Source of the DNA: Cristatella mucedo
Lineage: Eukaryota; Bryozoa; Phylactolaemata; Cristatellidae
Reading direction: 5' to 3'
NCBI GenBank assembly: GCA_009760855.2
Contig: WPIO01000003.1
Coordinates: forward strand, 345,001 to 409,000
Length of the DNA stretch: 64,000 nucleotides
Shown here: positions 59,701 to 63,746 of the stretch, piece after piece
How the letters are laid out: every line of letters begins with the position of its first letter
How positions within the stretch are numbered: position 1 is the first letter of the stretch
The notes under the pieces: model-generated
Told to the model about the DNA's origin: nothing
Seen by the model: the letters and a program-made list of their open reading frames with translations, nothing else
Databases searched by the model: none
Translations under genes and position numbers: made by a program

Positions 59701-62099
59701 TTTTATTTTATTTATTTTAATTAAGGATGACTTCTAATTTTAGGTCGTCATTGTATGCTATCTCATTAGTTGAAGTTATTTCCTTGATTCACATTGCCAT
59801 CGTGTAAGATAGGTCTTCCATTAGAAGGCACAACACTACTAGTTATGCCATTGGTTATGCAGCATCAAAATGGATTTCCGGTCGGCTCATCTCGACCACA
59901 AACCCACGAAAGGCACGCACTTACCAAAAAGCTAATACCTAGAGTATGGCTCATAAAGCTATCTTTAGCTACTTACCATGTCATTGCAGATTCATGCTTG
60001 TTTTCAAAGCGATGGGTAAGAATATTCTTCTACAAAGAGGGAAGCGCAGCAAATGCAGTGAGCAGGTGGCATTCAAGACGAAGAAAATATTGGATTGGCT
60101 CGCATCTCCATCATGGCCACCACCATATTAAGTTCACTCTTAGGGAGAGTGCAAGGTAGTAAGGGACCTTCCACTCCTGCCCAGCCCTCCGGCTCCACAG
60201 TACCACTCAAGATTCTGTTTCCGGATACTGTCGTCGAGTCAGCATCTCTAGAAACCATGACTCTTGTTAAGCTAACCGTGCCTGTATAGGATATCGTGGA
60301 AGTAAGGCACAAAATAAAGGTTATCCGCTGCAAAAACAAACCTCAAGGCCCCCTACGTGCGGTGCTTTTTCGAGCAGTCGCGCATAGCAAAAGATAGAAT
60401 CGACAATACGGCAGGCACTGTATTAGCGCCCCCACGGTACAGCGGAACCAATACCGCCACTTTGAGCAGCTCGTATCTTTACACTTGAATCCTGACTGGT
60501 TAGTGCTAATAGAAGTTAACTTTGGATGTGACACCTATATGCTCGTCTCTCAGGGCTTTAGTCATTCAAATAAGAGTAACATTTATTTAGGTGTGCTGAC
60601 CACAGAATCGTATTCGGACGCATATTTGTCAGCAATACCTGCGGGCAGGCGAGAAAACCCTGAGAAGGCGCACCCCGTCTGCCAATCTGTTAGGAAGGTC
60701 TGCCCGATCTGCCACTGCAAGAGAAGATCTGCACCACCTGCCGCTCTTCCTTAGCATTTCGCATTAGCAGACCTCATCTCGCAAATCCAACTGCCTTGTT
60801 CTAGATGAAACTTAAGGAAGGGCATTGTATACCGCCTTGTCTCGTCAGTGAAACCCTTCGGACTATCTTGCCCAGCTCGCTTTCTGTTTTGCTTGCAGGT
60901 ACTTGTTCTGCTTTGGCGCTGGTGCACGTGCGGGCATTTCCCCAGCATATGGGTACTTGAGCAACCCGAGCTCTCGTAAGCCTCATAAATGTCATTGGCA
61001 TTTAAATTATGGTCATGACAATTTAAGGTCATTCAGGAGACAAGGCCTGAAAGTTCCTAAGATCATGAATCATAAAGAAATAACTTGACATTAGTCACTG
61101 CCCCATCTACGCCGGACGTTGAGCTATCCGGTTGCTATTTTTCATTGGTGTCGTTCGGTTCGAACAGCAGAAAGCCAGCCGATGATTAACACCCACAGTT
61201 TATTATGCGACGCACGGAGGCAAGGGGCGCTCGGCTCCCTTCGCCCCCTTCTCCCACTCGACTCTCCTCTACTCGAGTGCCCCTGTCCCCTGGTCGAACC
61301 CGATGATTCATCTAGGAGGACCACAATGATGGACTGGCGACCCTGATGGTGAATCCGCCATCTGTTCACCAGCGGGTTACCGGCCCGTGCCCACGCCACA
61401 TCACAGGCGGATCACAGCTGTGCACCGGCTCCTCTCGATGATGCTCCAAACAGCGGTTCACCAGAGGCTTATCAGAGGAACCGTACCGGCCTGCATACAA
61501 TGGAACTACCATTGGCTCATTGGCATCCTTGTTTCTCGAACGATCGCACTTCGCCGCACTCGCGAGTGTGTCACGAGAGAGTGTCACTACTCGCTAGCTC
61601 GCTCTGCTTTGCTAAGGAGTTCTTCAATCTGCCAGCGGCGTTGGTGGCGGCGGCGGAGGCGACCAGCAATTGGTTATCTATGCAGTCCGAGGCCTGAAAG
61701 GAGCTTGCTGTCGCTGCTCGAGCGACACGTGCGTTGTCGACGTCAGTGAACGGCCAAGCCTTACCAGATAGTGTAGCACGAACACGGCATGCTGACAGAG
61801 AACGAGCAGCTGCTTGTTTGCGCTGTCCACCATCAGCTTGACGGCCACGTCTGTCGGCCGGAGGATGAGGTTCAGAGCTCGGCCATATTTGAATGAGTCC
61901 TGAAAATACGGTCATTAAACGCAATTGAAAACGCATGGGCTGTCGTGGTTAGTTAACGCCGAGCAACTACAGATCTAGCCCGGTTAGTATGGTGACCAAA
62001 CTAATGTTGACACGACGCACACGAGCCACCCACCTTGACACACGAATGGCTCGCAAGGTAAGCAGCGGTGATCCAATGTGCCGATGACTGCTCTGACAT
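17482..62099 (-). CDS. large WD40-repeat protein gene, about 30 exons (overview)
   Basis: A minus-strand gene spanning about 45 kb, not recognised by name. The start is ATG at 62099 ([20 protein letters not shown]). The propeller half has WD40 ends DGALKVW, DGLIKIW, DGTLKIW and a blade split as CNDGSLW + [14 protein letters not shown]. The C-terminal half has an acidic patch (DDEDEDSW), a basic helix, a predicted coiled coil ([19 protein letters not shown]), [20 protein letters not shown], and helical segments such as [16 protein letters not shown]. The pattern of LLR-F after a blade and a long helical tail resembles WDR97/WDR87/WDR64 proteins, some of which are linked to cilia and sperm; this is inference. 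Reading frame is kept across most junctions. Gaps remain near 60 kb, between 50.5 and 52.7 kb, near 29 kb, and at the 3' end. Introns are loaded with LINEs. Confidence 0.85.
17735..17899 (-). CDS. WD40 gene exon: Pro/Ala-rich linker
   Basis: Acceptor tattttgtag, donor gtgagt, phase 2 to 2. Begins [15 protein letters not shown] and then becomes Pro/Ala/Gly-rich ([17 protein letters not shown]). Joins in frame on both sides. Confidence 0.85.
18143..18413 (-). CDS. WD40 gene exon: [10 protein letters not shown] segment
   Basis: Acceptor ctatttcag, phase 1 to 2. Encodes [20 protein letters not shown], a polar helix ([20 protein letters not shown]) and a Gly-rich end. The frame meets a TAA four bases past the proposed donor (AA/gtaaag). 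The donor is preferred because the next exon continues in the matching phase with a sensible protein. If the donor were unused the protein would end here as AFGSK. Confidence 0.85.
18513..18597. repeat. (GA)n microsatellite
   Basis: About 42 perfect GA units in the intron upstream of the FPPGLYTAF exon. Confidence 0.97.
19040..20100 (+). mobile_element. CR1/L2-like LINE with degenerate reverse transcriptase
   Basis: Carries reverse transcriptase block A as [20 protein letters not shown]. The catalytic block, normally FADDTQLY, reads as [11 protein letters not shown], so the active site is lost. [34 protein letters not shown] and SLAPAYIS follow. A 79-base unit (ACGACAAGGGTACCACATCT...) is tandemly duplicated near 19728-19885. 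The copy ends abruptly where an oppositely oriented copy begins; no (ATT)n tail is left. Confidence 0.85.
20100..21140 (-). mobile_element. CR1/L2-like LINE, minus orientation
   Basis: The minus strand reads [57 protein letters not shown], then [18 protein letters not shown] and [20 protein letters not shown], the middle of a non-LTR reverse transcriptase, with frameshifts. Contains a 36-base tandem duplication (TTGTTTATTCACATCGATAC..., 20646-20715). Its 3' end abuts the 3' end of the plus-strand copy at about 20100. Confidence 0.85.
21540..21807 (+). mobile_element. LINE fragment
   Basis: AAGCAGTGGATCGACTT, then TTCATTATCTTGCTCC, then CCAAAAGCCTGGAACTA and ATCATCCCCTGGCTTGAC match the LINE C-terminal region. 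It continues directly into the foldback-family copy. Confidence 0.7.
21808..22305 (+). mobile_element. foldback-family copy (single arm)
   Basis: Similar along about 490 bases to the arms of the foldback element at 30.2-31.1 kb: GTAAAATTTGTCCGACA, GCATACCTATGCAACTTGAA, TTGTGACTTTTTTATGCAGC, ACGTCATCAAATTTCCGGAG. The second, inverted arm was not recognised, so this may be half an element. Confidence 0.75.
22817..23113 (-). mobile_element. LINE 3' end, minus orientation
   Basis: (AAT)n, reverse-complement tail hairpin (GCGCCCTCAGAGAACTCAAT), then 3' untranslated region to CACTAAATGCTGTCCTAAAT. Only the end of the coding region may be present. Confidence 0.9.
23628..23753 (-). CDS. WD40 gene exon: helical segment
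   Basis: Acceptor cctcttgcgcag, donor gtagaa, phase 1 to 1. Encodes [20 protein letters not shown], then [20 protein letters not shown]. The split Gly/Val codons match both neighbours, giving [14 protein letters not shown]. Confidence 0.85.
25230..25430 (+). repeat. partial copy of unclassified repeat family
   Basis: Two near-copies of GTGATTGGCTACA, then TTGCTGAGCTGGCTTTCGAG, which resembles the 55-kb copy of the family (GTCGAGTTGGCTTTGGCATT). Weak. Confidence 0.4.
25559..25735 (-). CDS. WD40 gene exon: Ser/Ala/Pro-rich linker
   Basis: Acceptor cgtgttcag, donor gtacgc, phase 1 to 1. Encodes [20 protein letters not shown] followed by a low-complexity acidic and Ala-rich stretch ([20 protein letters not shown]). 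The junctions agree with the exons before (VNHPG-V-EYP) and after. Confidence 0.82.
26110..26560 (+). repeat. unclassified interspersed repeat, copy 1
   Basis: Shares blocks with copies at 55.1 and 58.1 kb: AACTATTATGGCCGATAG, then ATGCGATAGTCTATGGC near the start, and ACAAGTCGCTAGCCATGATA with GACTAGCACCGCTTCGAGCG near the end. No coding potential, no tRNA boxes and no clear terminal repeats are seen. Confidence 0.65.
27041..27102 (+). mobile_element. short LINE-tail element
   Basis: AAGCGCCTGAATAGAGATTA, then a decayed right arm. The CTGAATAGAG variant is the same as in the tRNA-headed SINE at 57.2 kb, so this is probably a remnant of that SINE. Confidence 0.6.
27228..27345. repeat. imperfect (GA)n microsatellite
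   Basis: GA repeat with scattered A insertions. Lies just upstream, on the plus strand, of a small WD40-gene exon. Confidence 0.95.
27370..27422 (-). CDS. WD40 gene small exon
   Basis: 53 bases, acceptor aatttacag, donor gtaagc. Read in phase 2 to 1 it gives [18 protein letters not shown], consistent with the phases of the exons at 27.9 and 25.6 kb. A second open frame exists (phase 0 to 2, [17 protein letters not shown]) but does not fit the next exon. Confidence 0.72.
27871..27981 (-). CDS. WD40 gene exon: [16 protein letters not shown]
   Basis: Acceptor tcccacag (or cacagcag three bases on), donor gtgaac, phase 2 to 2. Encodes [20 protein letters not shown], then [16 protein letters not shown], a convincing helical protein segment. 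Another open frame ([11 protein letters not shown]...) is longer on paper but does not match the phase of the next exon. Confidence 0.75.
29071..29096 (-). CDS. candidate 26-base microexon of the WD40 gene
   Basis: Acceptor acttttctag, then CTACAGCAAGCACCTGCC, donor gtcaaa. Phase 0 to 2 (LQQAPASL) would exactly bridge the exons at 29.5 and 27.9 kb. It is too short to trust on its own. Confidence 0.25.
29472..29590 (-). CDS. WD40 gene probable exon
   Basis: Encodes [20 protein letters not shown], then [19 protein letters not shown], with donor gtctgt (phase 0 out). The acceptor is uncertain: gattgcag gives phase 1, a site further upstream gives phase 2, and the preceding exon ends in phase 0. 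The body reads as real protein; the 5' boundary is not settled. Confidence 0.55.
29722..31385 (+). mobile_element. LINE copy interrupted by a foldback element
   Basis: The left part reads [20 protein letters not shown] and later [11 protein letters not shown]-like and IRRLQL-like segments up to the codons for SLAPA. The LINE resumes after the inserted foldback element with its C-terminal region (ACATCCTTTGGAGACTGTGC, ATCTGTTTATCGCAGCATTT). The 3' tail hairpin and (ATT)n are missing. Confidence 0.8.
30231..31147. mobile_element. foldback (inverted-repeat) element, 917 bp
   Basis: Terminal sequence GGGGGAATGACAAGA is repeated inverted at the right end (TCTTGACATTCCCCC). The two arms, about 380 and 410 bases, stay similar throughout (for example GCTTGTTGAAATGCATTCTT left, with the reverse complement GCTTGTTGAAGTGCATTCTT right). 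A unique core of about 125 bases lies between them. Flanks are TTAC and TTAA, suggesting a TTAA-type target duplication as in piggyBac or Kolobok elements; this is inference. No transposase is present. Confidence 0.85.
31756..31845 (-). CDS. WD40 gene exon
   Basis: Exactly 30 codons, acceptor ggaatag, donor gtaagc, phase 0 to 0. Encodes [20 protein letters not shown] and [10 protein letters not shown]. Confidence 0.78.
32253..32332 (-). CDS. WD40 gene exon: [16 protein letters not shown]
   Basis: Acceptor ttgtaattacag, phase 1 in. Encodes [20 protein letters not shown] and LIASKE, resembling a HEAT/ARM-type helix. The donor is ambiguous: gtagag after GAA gives phase 0 (used here), gtaagg eight bases earlier gives phase 1. 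The frame also stays open beyond. Confidence 0.7.
32841..33000 (-). CDS. WD40 gene exon: acidic polar segment
   Basis: Acceptor catgttacag, donor gtaagc, phase 0 to 1. Encodes [38 protein letters not shown] and [14 protein letters not shown]. Likely a flexible linker. The phases fit the exons on either side. Confidence 0.82.
33680..33858. repeat. two (TA)n blocks flanking a GC-rich spacer
   Basis: A TA tract at 33680-33701 and a 47-base TA tract at 33812-33858. The GC-rich spacer between them contains an inverted CCCTGTCC / GGAACAGGG pair. Confidence 0.8.
34084..34444 (+). mobile_element. LINE 3' end
   Basis: C-terminal codons PKAWNSLPT-like, [16 protein letters not shown]-like, then the full 3' untranslated region, the tail hairpin (AACGCCTAGAAAGAGATT, TTTCTCTGAGGGCGC) and (ATT)n with ATC interruptions. 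Confidence 0.93.
35208..35280 (-). mobile_element. short LINE-tail element, minus orientation
   Basis: AATAATACATTTGTATAGCA, then CGTCAGAGAACTTAATCTCT, then TTCTGGGCTCTG. The outer hairpin pairing is decayed. Confidence 0.65.
35888..35994 (-). CDS. WD40 gene exon: [19 protein letters not shown]
   Basis: Acceptor cgttttag, donor gtaaga, phase 1 to 0. Encodes [20 protein letters not shown], then [15 protein letters not shown]. Reads as conserved helical protein and joins [11 protein letters not shown] with the upstream exon. Confidence 0.92.
36102..36166 (-). CDS. WD40 gene exon: [21 protein letters not shown]
   Basis: 65 bases, acceptor aattttgcag, donor gtacga, phase 2 to 1. Encodes [16 protein letters not shown], then PIAPD. 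A short exon with clear protein character and matching phases on both sides. Confidence 0.92.
36490..36580. repeat. (GA)n microsatellite
   Basis: About 45 perfect GA units within an intron of the WD40 gene. Confidence 0.97.
36855..36920 (-). mobile_element. short LINE-tail element, minus orientation
   Basis: CAGCACCCTAAGAACACTAA, then ATATCTTTCTAGACACTTCG, followed by CATGCTGGAAAGAAAG as in the 14.6-kb element. Confidence 0.6.
37232..37312 (+). mobile_element. short LINE-tail element ending in (ATT)n
   Basis: ATGTAAAGTTCCCAGATAGA, then TTCTCCGAGGGCGG, then TTATTATTATTAATATTAT. Confidence 0.65.
37335..37485 (+). mobile_element. LINE reverse transcriptase fragment
   Basis: Reads as [20 protein letters not shown], the [16 protein letters not shown] region of the LINE family, without flanking parts. 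Confidence 0.6.
39158..39335 (-). CDS. WD40 gene exon: coiled-coil segment
   Basis: Acceptor tttgaatag, donor gtgatg, phase 1 to 2. Encodes [20 protein letters not shown], then [20 protein letters not shown] and [12 protein letters not shown]. The second half is a heptad-like charged helix, probably a coiled coil. Confidence 0.92.
39454..39594 (-). CDS. WD40 gene exon: basic helix
   Basis: Acceptor gtcaataatag, donor gtaggc, phase 1 to 1. Encodes [20 protein letters not shown], then [20 protein letters not shown], a strongly basic amphipathic segment. Confidence 0.9.
39768..39900 (-). CDS. WD40 gene exon: acidic patch
   Basis: Acceptor aaacttctag, donor gtcagt, phase 0 to 1. Starts [20 protein letters not shown], then [20 protein letters not shown]. 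The donor is non-ideal but is the only one giving the phase needed by the next exon. The frame stays open past it. Confidence 0.87.
40209..40275 (-). CDS. WD40 gene exon: propeller edge
   Basis: 67 bases, acceptor tttag, donor gtgagt, phase 2 to 0. Encodes [20 protein letters not shown]. Follows the [10 protein letters not shown] exon, as the loop and helix after the last blade do in large WD40 proteins of this type. Confidence 0.93.
40270..40392 (+). repeat. imperfect tandem repeat of GGTCAAGCCTAG units
   Basis: About eight degenerate 10-13-base copies of a GGTCAAGCCTAG-like unit. Lies next to the acceptor side of the neighbouring exon. Confidence 0.8.
41157..41272 (-). CDS. WD40 gene exon: [14 protein letters not shown]
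   Basis: Acceptor ttccttgcag, donor gtaggc, phase 0 to 2. Begins [20 protein letters not shown], then [18 protein letters not shown]. Its VW completes the WD motif begun as CNDGSLW in the previous exon. The LLR...F...CCF pattern is a hallmark of WDR97/WDR87/WDR64-like proteins as I know them. Confidence 0.95.
42180..43400. other. GC-rich, CpG-rich island inside an intron
   Basis: Higher GC and CpG density than the rest (CGCCGCGCCTGC, GGCGGCGGCGGAGC, GGCTCGCGATGGC). No exon of the surrounding gene was found in it. Similar GC-rich stretches lie at 38.3-38.6 and 45.56-45.85 kb. A promoter or an unrelated gene is possible; not shown. Confidence 0.45.
42630..42692 (+). mobile_element. short LINE-tail element
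   Basis: TAATGCGCCTGGATAGAGAT, then ATTCTCTTAGGGGGCTACA, then GAATTATTTATTG. Same GGATAGAGAT variant as at 16.6 kb. Confidence 0.65.
43498..43555 (-). mobile_element. short LINE-tail element, decayed
   Basis: AAGCGCCCTTTTTAAAGCAC, then CCAGGAGAACTAAATCTCTA, then CTAGAAAGG. The tail hairpin core is still visible. Confidence 0.5.
44478..44711. repeat. CA/CG-rich low-complexity tract ending in (TA)n
   Basis: Imperfect CA repeats with CG interruptions passing into a (TA)n block. Produces spurious Thr/His and Cys/Val frames. Confidence 0.95.
44848..45427 (+). mobile_element. LINE 3' end with internal deletion
   Basis: TTGCTAAAACTCAGGCTTGC, GACATTCCGTCTCGACTTTT, GCAATCAGGCGTTCACAGTT, then a jump to the C-terminal codons (TGACTTGACCACATTTAAAA), 3' untranslated region, tail hairpin and (ATT)n. 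Confidence 0.9.
46589..46819 (-). CDS. possible alternative terminal exon of the WD40 gene
   Basis: A good acceptor (gcccctaacag) is followed by 76 open codons and a TGA, in phase 0, the phase in which the 47303-47480 exon ends. The product is polar ([40 protein letters not shown]). The main transcript should skip it because the exon at 41157-41272 completes the WD motif. It could give a shortened protein, or be chance in GC-rich DNA. Confidence 0.3.
   Translation of the reverse strand, partial: CRTKPTSDSGDPASASGERVPSHQDSVSYPQNYLTEAESCRFCMAQGRLTIEDVQSSAAAASSYPKAQAYSRPKSA
47303..47480 (-). CDS. WD40 gene exon: coiled-coil then WD40 blade start
   Basis: Acceptor tttatttcag, donor gtaagt, phase 2 to 0. 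Encodes [20 protein letters not shown], then [20 protein letters not shown] and [10 protein letters not shown]. The Gln/Arg-rich part is a loop or helix between blades. The end is the third and fourth strands of a blade (F.T...DG.LW), continued in the next exon. Confidence 0.95.
47660..47729. repeat. inverted repeat around a (TA)n core (cruciform-capable)
   Basis: CGTTAGGCAATTTTGAAG and its exact reverse complement CTTCAAAATTGCCTAACG flank a 34-base CA/TA core that is itself self-complementary. With one mismatch next to the core, all 70-72 bases could form a single hairpin or cruciform. Located in the intron after the CNDGSLW exon. Confidence 0.93.
47850..47930 (-). mobile_element. LINE fragment
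   Basis: ACACCCTAAGCAATGCTGAC, then TCTGTGGAGAAATGATCTCT, matches the antisense LINE copy at 20.87-20.93 kb (block [11 protein letters not shown]). Confidence 0.7.
48221..48294 (-). CDS. WD40 gene exon: [21 protein letters not shown]
   Basis: 74 bases, acceptor cactttttag, donor gtacgt, phase 0 to 2. Encodes [20 protein letters not shown] and TKEE. A propeller segment between the DGTLKIW exon and the coiled-coil exon. Confidence 0.93.
48765..48968 (-). CDS. WD40 gene exon: DGTLKIW blade
   Basis: 68 codons, phase 0 to 0, donor gtaaag; the acceptor is taken as gaagcaag. Encodes [20 protein letters not shown], an insert ([14 protein letters not shown]), then [20 protein letters not shown] complete WD40 blade with GH and DG..KIW. 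The first Met is internal, because an in-frame upstream exon exists. Confidence 0.92.
49655..49844. mobile_element. SPIN-like nonautonomous hAT transposon
   Basis: 190 bases. Left end CAGCGGTTCTCAACCAGTGG, right end TTTGAGAACCACTGCTG, forming imperfect terminal inverted repeats. Internal blocks GTGGGTCGCGATCCC, CGCCTAAGACCACAGGAAAA, GGGTCACCACTACATGAGGA and TCGCGGCATTAGGAAG are those of the SPIN hAT miniature elements as I remember them. The flanking 8-mers TTCTAGAA and CTGTAGAA match at six of eight positions, as an old hAT target duplication would. No transposase is present. Confidence 0.88.
50459..50525 (-). CDS. WD40 gene exon: [22 protein letters not shown]
   Basis: Acceptor tttagaatag, donor gtacta, phase 0 out. 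Encodes [20 protein letters not shown], then GE, fitting before the MAGVCRGH exon. Its entry phase (2, or 1 with a later acceptor) does not match the phase-0 end of the exon at 52.7 kb. One small exon between them may be missing. Confidence 0.8.
51272..51319 (+). repeat. 12-bp minisatellite, four copies
   Basis: Four perfect copies of GCTCAGGGATAA. Confidence 0.97.
51619..52109 (-). mobile_element. LINE 3' end with internal deletion, minus orientation
   Basis: Degraded (AAT), tail hairpin (CACTCTCAGAGAATTCAATC), 3' untranslated region, C-terminal codons, then a jump to the region reading [11 protein letters not shown] on the minus strand. Directly followed by a second copy. Confidence 0.9.
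52110..52487 (-). mobile_element. LINE 3' end, minus orientation, second of a pair
   Basis: (AAT)n, canonical tail hairpin (GCGCCCTCAGAGAACTTAAT), 3' untranslated region and C-terminal codons. Its (AAT)n joins the first copy with no spacer, so one copy inserted at the broken end of the other. Confidence 0.92.
52730..52833 (-). CDS. WD40 gene exon: [20 protein letters not shown]
   Basis: Acceptor gcgtcgctttag, donor gtgaga, phase 1 to 0. With the split Val it continues [21 protein letters not shown], then [20 protein letters not shown]. Typical strand and turn pattern of a propeller blade. Confidence 0.92.
53000..55100. other. intronic DNA, no exon recognised
   Basis: Intron of the WD40 gene. 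AT-rich near 54.2-54.4 kb, including a short (TA)n. One exon-like stretch at 54.98-55.03 kb was rejected. Confidence 0.6.
55140..55640 (+). repeat. unclassified interspersed repeat, copy 2
   Basis: TTCCTGAATTATAACAGCTA, TGTGCGGTAATATATGGAAG, AAGTCATGGCCATGCAAGAG and CACAAGTCACTAGCCACAAG align with copies 1 and 3. Ends are approximate. Confidence 0.7.
55909..55975 (-). CDS. WD40 gene exon: [20 protein letters not shown]
   Basis: 67 bases, acceptor cctccttag, donor gtaaga, phase 0 to 1. Its [17 protein letters not shown] pattern is two propeller strands. Confidence 0.93.
56429..56599 (-). CDS. WD40 gene exon: [21 protein letters not shown]
   Basis: 57 codons, acceptor ctttttcag, donor gtagga, phase 0 to 0. 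Encodes [20 protein letters not shown], then [20 protein letters not shown], a divergent WD40 blade (NGAVFVLN in place of DG..KIW). Confidence 0.95.
56704..56811 (-). CDS. WD40 gene exon: [20 protein letters not shown]
   Basis: 36 codons, acceptor acattttag, donor gtaaga, phase 0 to 0. Encodes [20 protein letters not shown], then [16 protein letters not shown]. The last strands have the HEIKIYEY form of a divergent blade. Confidence 0.95.
57055..57118 (-). mobile_element. short LINE-tail element, minus orientation
   Basis: TTCGTATAGCGCACTCTGAG, then AACTTAGTCTCTTTCTAGGC. Lies about 100 bases from the tRNA-headed SINE in the same orientation. Confidence 0.65.
57215..57362 (-). mobile_element. 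tRNA-headed SINE sharing the LINE tail
   Basis: On the minus strand: A-box-like TGGTCTAGTGG (plus 57336-57346), B-box-like GGGCTCGAGCCC (57284-57296), then the shared tail AAGCGCCTGAATAGAGATTA, AGTTCTCTTGGGGCGC, ending near an ATTATA end. Both the RNA polymerase III promoter boxes and the LINE tail hairpin are intact, so a LINE-driven SINE is the natural reading. Confidence 0.85.
57530..57851 (-). CDS. WD40 gene exon: two WD40 blades
   Basis: 322 bases, acceptor ttttttacag, donor gtaagt, phase 2 to 0. Encodes [40 protein letters not shown], then [20 protein letters not shown] and [10 protein letters not shown]. Two blades with DGALKVW and DGLIKIW. A possible 46-base intron inside was not used, because the frame is open through it and removal would break the second blade. 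Confidence 0.96.
58090..58630 (+). repeat. unclassified interspersed repeat, copy 3
   Basis: TTCAATTATAATGGCTAGGA, TGCGATAATCTTTGGCAAAG, GGTGCCAAAGCTACAAGTTC and CGCACCGCTGTGAGCGCAAT align with copies 1 and 2. Confidence 0.75.
58464..58503 (+). repeat. 13-bp minisatellite, three copies
   Basis: Three copies of GCTGACGATACAA inside the unclassified repeat; absent from the other copies. Confidence 0.95.
59414..59533 (-). CDS. WD40 gene probable exon: [17 protein letters not shown]
   Basis: Acceptor atgtgtctag, donor gtacgt, phase 1 to 1. Encodes [20 protein letters not shown], then [19 protein letters not shown], which has the strand pattern of a propeller. The phases do not yet connect to the exon at 57.8 kb, so at least one exon is missing. 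Confidence 0.5.
59655..59690 (-). mobile_element. fragment of the (TG)n-tailed SINE family
   Basis: CATCACCACCGCTTGCAGT matches the body of the SINE at 2.5-2.67 kb. The rest is lost. Confidence 0.5.
60204..60281 (-). CDS. WD40 gene candidate exon
   Basis: Acceptor atcctatacag, donor gtactg, phase 1 to 1. Encodes [20 protein letters not shown], then NRILSG. It would connect in phase to the exon at 59.4 kb. The opposite strand is also open here, so support is weak. Confidence 0.33.
61765..61899 (-). CDS. WD40 gene exon 2
   Basis: 45 codons, acceptor cgtattttcag, donor gtaagg, phase 0 to 0. Encodes [20 protein letters not shown], then [20 protein letters not shown]. The last part is a propeller strand pair ([15 protein letters not shown]). 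Confidence 0.93.
62034..62099 (-). CDS. WD40 gene exon 1 with start codon
   Basis: 22 codons from ATG to a donor gtgggt: [22 protein letters not shown]. Phase 0 joins directly to exon 2 (DSFKYG). The upstream frame has no better start and the protein reads as a natural N-terminus. No signal peptide is present, so the protein is probably cytoplasmic. No TATA box was recognised upstream. Confidence 0.85.
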
Positions 62100-63740
62100 G
62101 CATCGCAAGCTTGAAAATTAAGCAACTCTTTTGCAATTTTGGCGAGATTTTTTGTTGATTTCAGGAGGGGTTTTGGTAATATTTCTATCGCCGTGGAGTT
62201 GTTCAAATATAGTCCAAAAGTGATGCTGGTAATTTCCTTATATACAATCCGCGTCAATGTGCATCTAGTCGGAAACTTGACTAAGGGCTGACGGTTGCCT
62301 CGTTCTAGCTGTCGTATCAGTAATTCTACAAAAATATGGTAATTCCCCAGGGACCGTGTGAATTAAAGAATGAGGGTGGCACTTTCTTTTTTCTGTGGTT
62401 CGACTGCGGTTCTGGCTATAGCAACAATTCCTAACTGCAACATAATCAGGGCTGTATTTTCACACGTCCTTTCTCTACAGCTTCTATGAAATGCACGCAG
62501 CCTCATGTGCTCAGGCAGAAAAAACGTCGGCGAAAACTCGAACAGCCCGCCTGGCCTTCTTGAGTTGATAACGGAAATGCAAGCAGCGGCACAAGCACGG
62601 GTACAAGCAGCGAGAGCTGATAGCTGCAAAGCAACATTTCCCCTACAAATCAAACAGACGTAGACCTTAACCAGTTCCGTCCTAAAACTTGCCTTGAAGC
62701 ACCGAGCGACGTGAAAATGGCTTCTCACTTAACGTTTTGTCTACTTGGCACGCCTTCTTTACCACAGAGACATCCAGAGCCATAATGGCGCAGGCTTCGA
62801 TAGGCCGGGCATCGGCTAAGAAAGTGTTGCACTGTGAACAGTCTTTCCAAAAAAATAAATCTGTCTAACTATCTGAATTACATTCAAATAATTCCCTGAA
62901 GATGAAATGTAAAATCATTTGGAAAGAGTTGGTGGACTCGGGCTTTTCAGAGAGTAACTTACATTTCTTGTTGCTCCCGGTCGATAAGCAGTAGAAACAG
63001 ATTGAAGTCGAAAAGACTTTGGGTCATATCGTATGCATGACCTCAGGAGTTCTACTCCAGGGACGTAGATATGACGTAATCTTATTCCTCATTGCTATTG
63101 GAGATGAAGGAACTGTTCAGACTTCTTCAGCCTTTCTGTGTACTCAGACTTCCTTATTTTTCTAGGATCGTGTTTTGATGTAAGTAGGGTGCCGAGTTTT
63201 TACTGCGAACTGGCACCTGGGTTATAGTGTACTGTAACGTATCTCCGCCTGCAGCAACACACAGCCACATAGACTACGTGGGTGCTACGCAAGAGAGTTT
63301 TATGTAGCTCAAAGTCTAAGCGGAATTCGGTGCATATTCGGAATCACACAGACTTGACCTCTTGCGAAAAGGTGAAAGTGAGAAGCAGAGCTGAGTCAGC
63401 ACGGCAGTTGAGGTAGTGAGCTGCATGGAAGTAGAAGCTCAGGATGGCTGGAAGGGATGTGCAACAGTCGGTAGCAGGATAGAAGACATATATCTTCTTG
63501 GTAACAGACACTTTTCGGGTAAATAGCTAAAGATTATGGGCCCTTAAACGTGGTTTTAGTTTCATTTCAAGGGCCAAATATTTTCATGTGTCTGCCAGGT
63601 TGCAGAATAAAAAATTTTGGTAGTGAAAATGAAAGGTTTTAATACTGCGCAAAACTAAGTAAGGCGCAGAGTGGAAATATTTTTGAAGATAGCTCACTTA
63701 GCTGGATTATACTGCGTTGAGATTCTTTAAGTGTCAGCAC
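62100..63740. other. upstream region of the WD40 gene, no gene recognised
   Basis: Likely holds the 5' untranslated region and promoter of the WD40 gene. Open frames here are short and show no splice or protein pattern. Confidence 0.5.
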
Positions 63741-63746
63741 ACCTTT

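Noticed and set aside
59794-60290. Plus-strand open frames in three phases (59.8-60.3 kb) as a small gene
   Set aside because: No frame dominates, there are no recognisable motifs, and part overlaps a candidate minus-strand exon.
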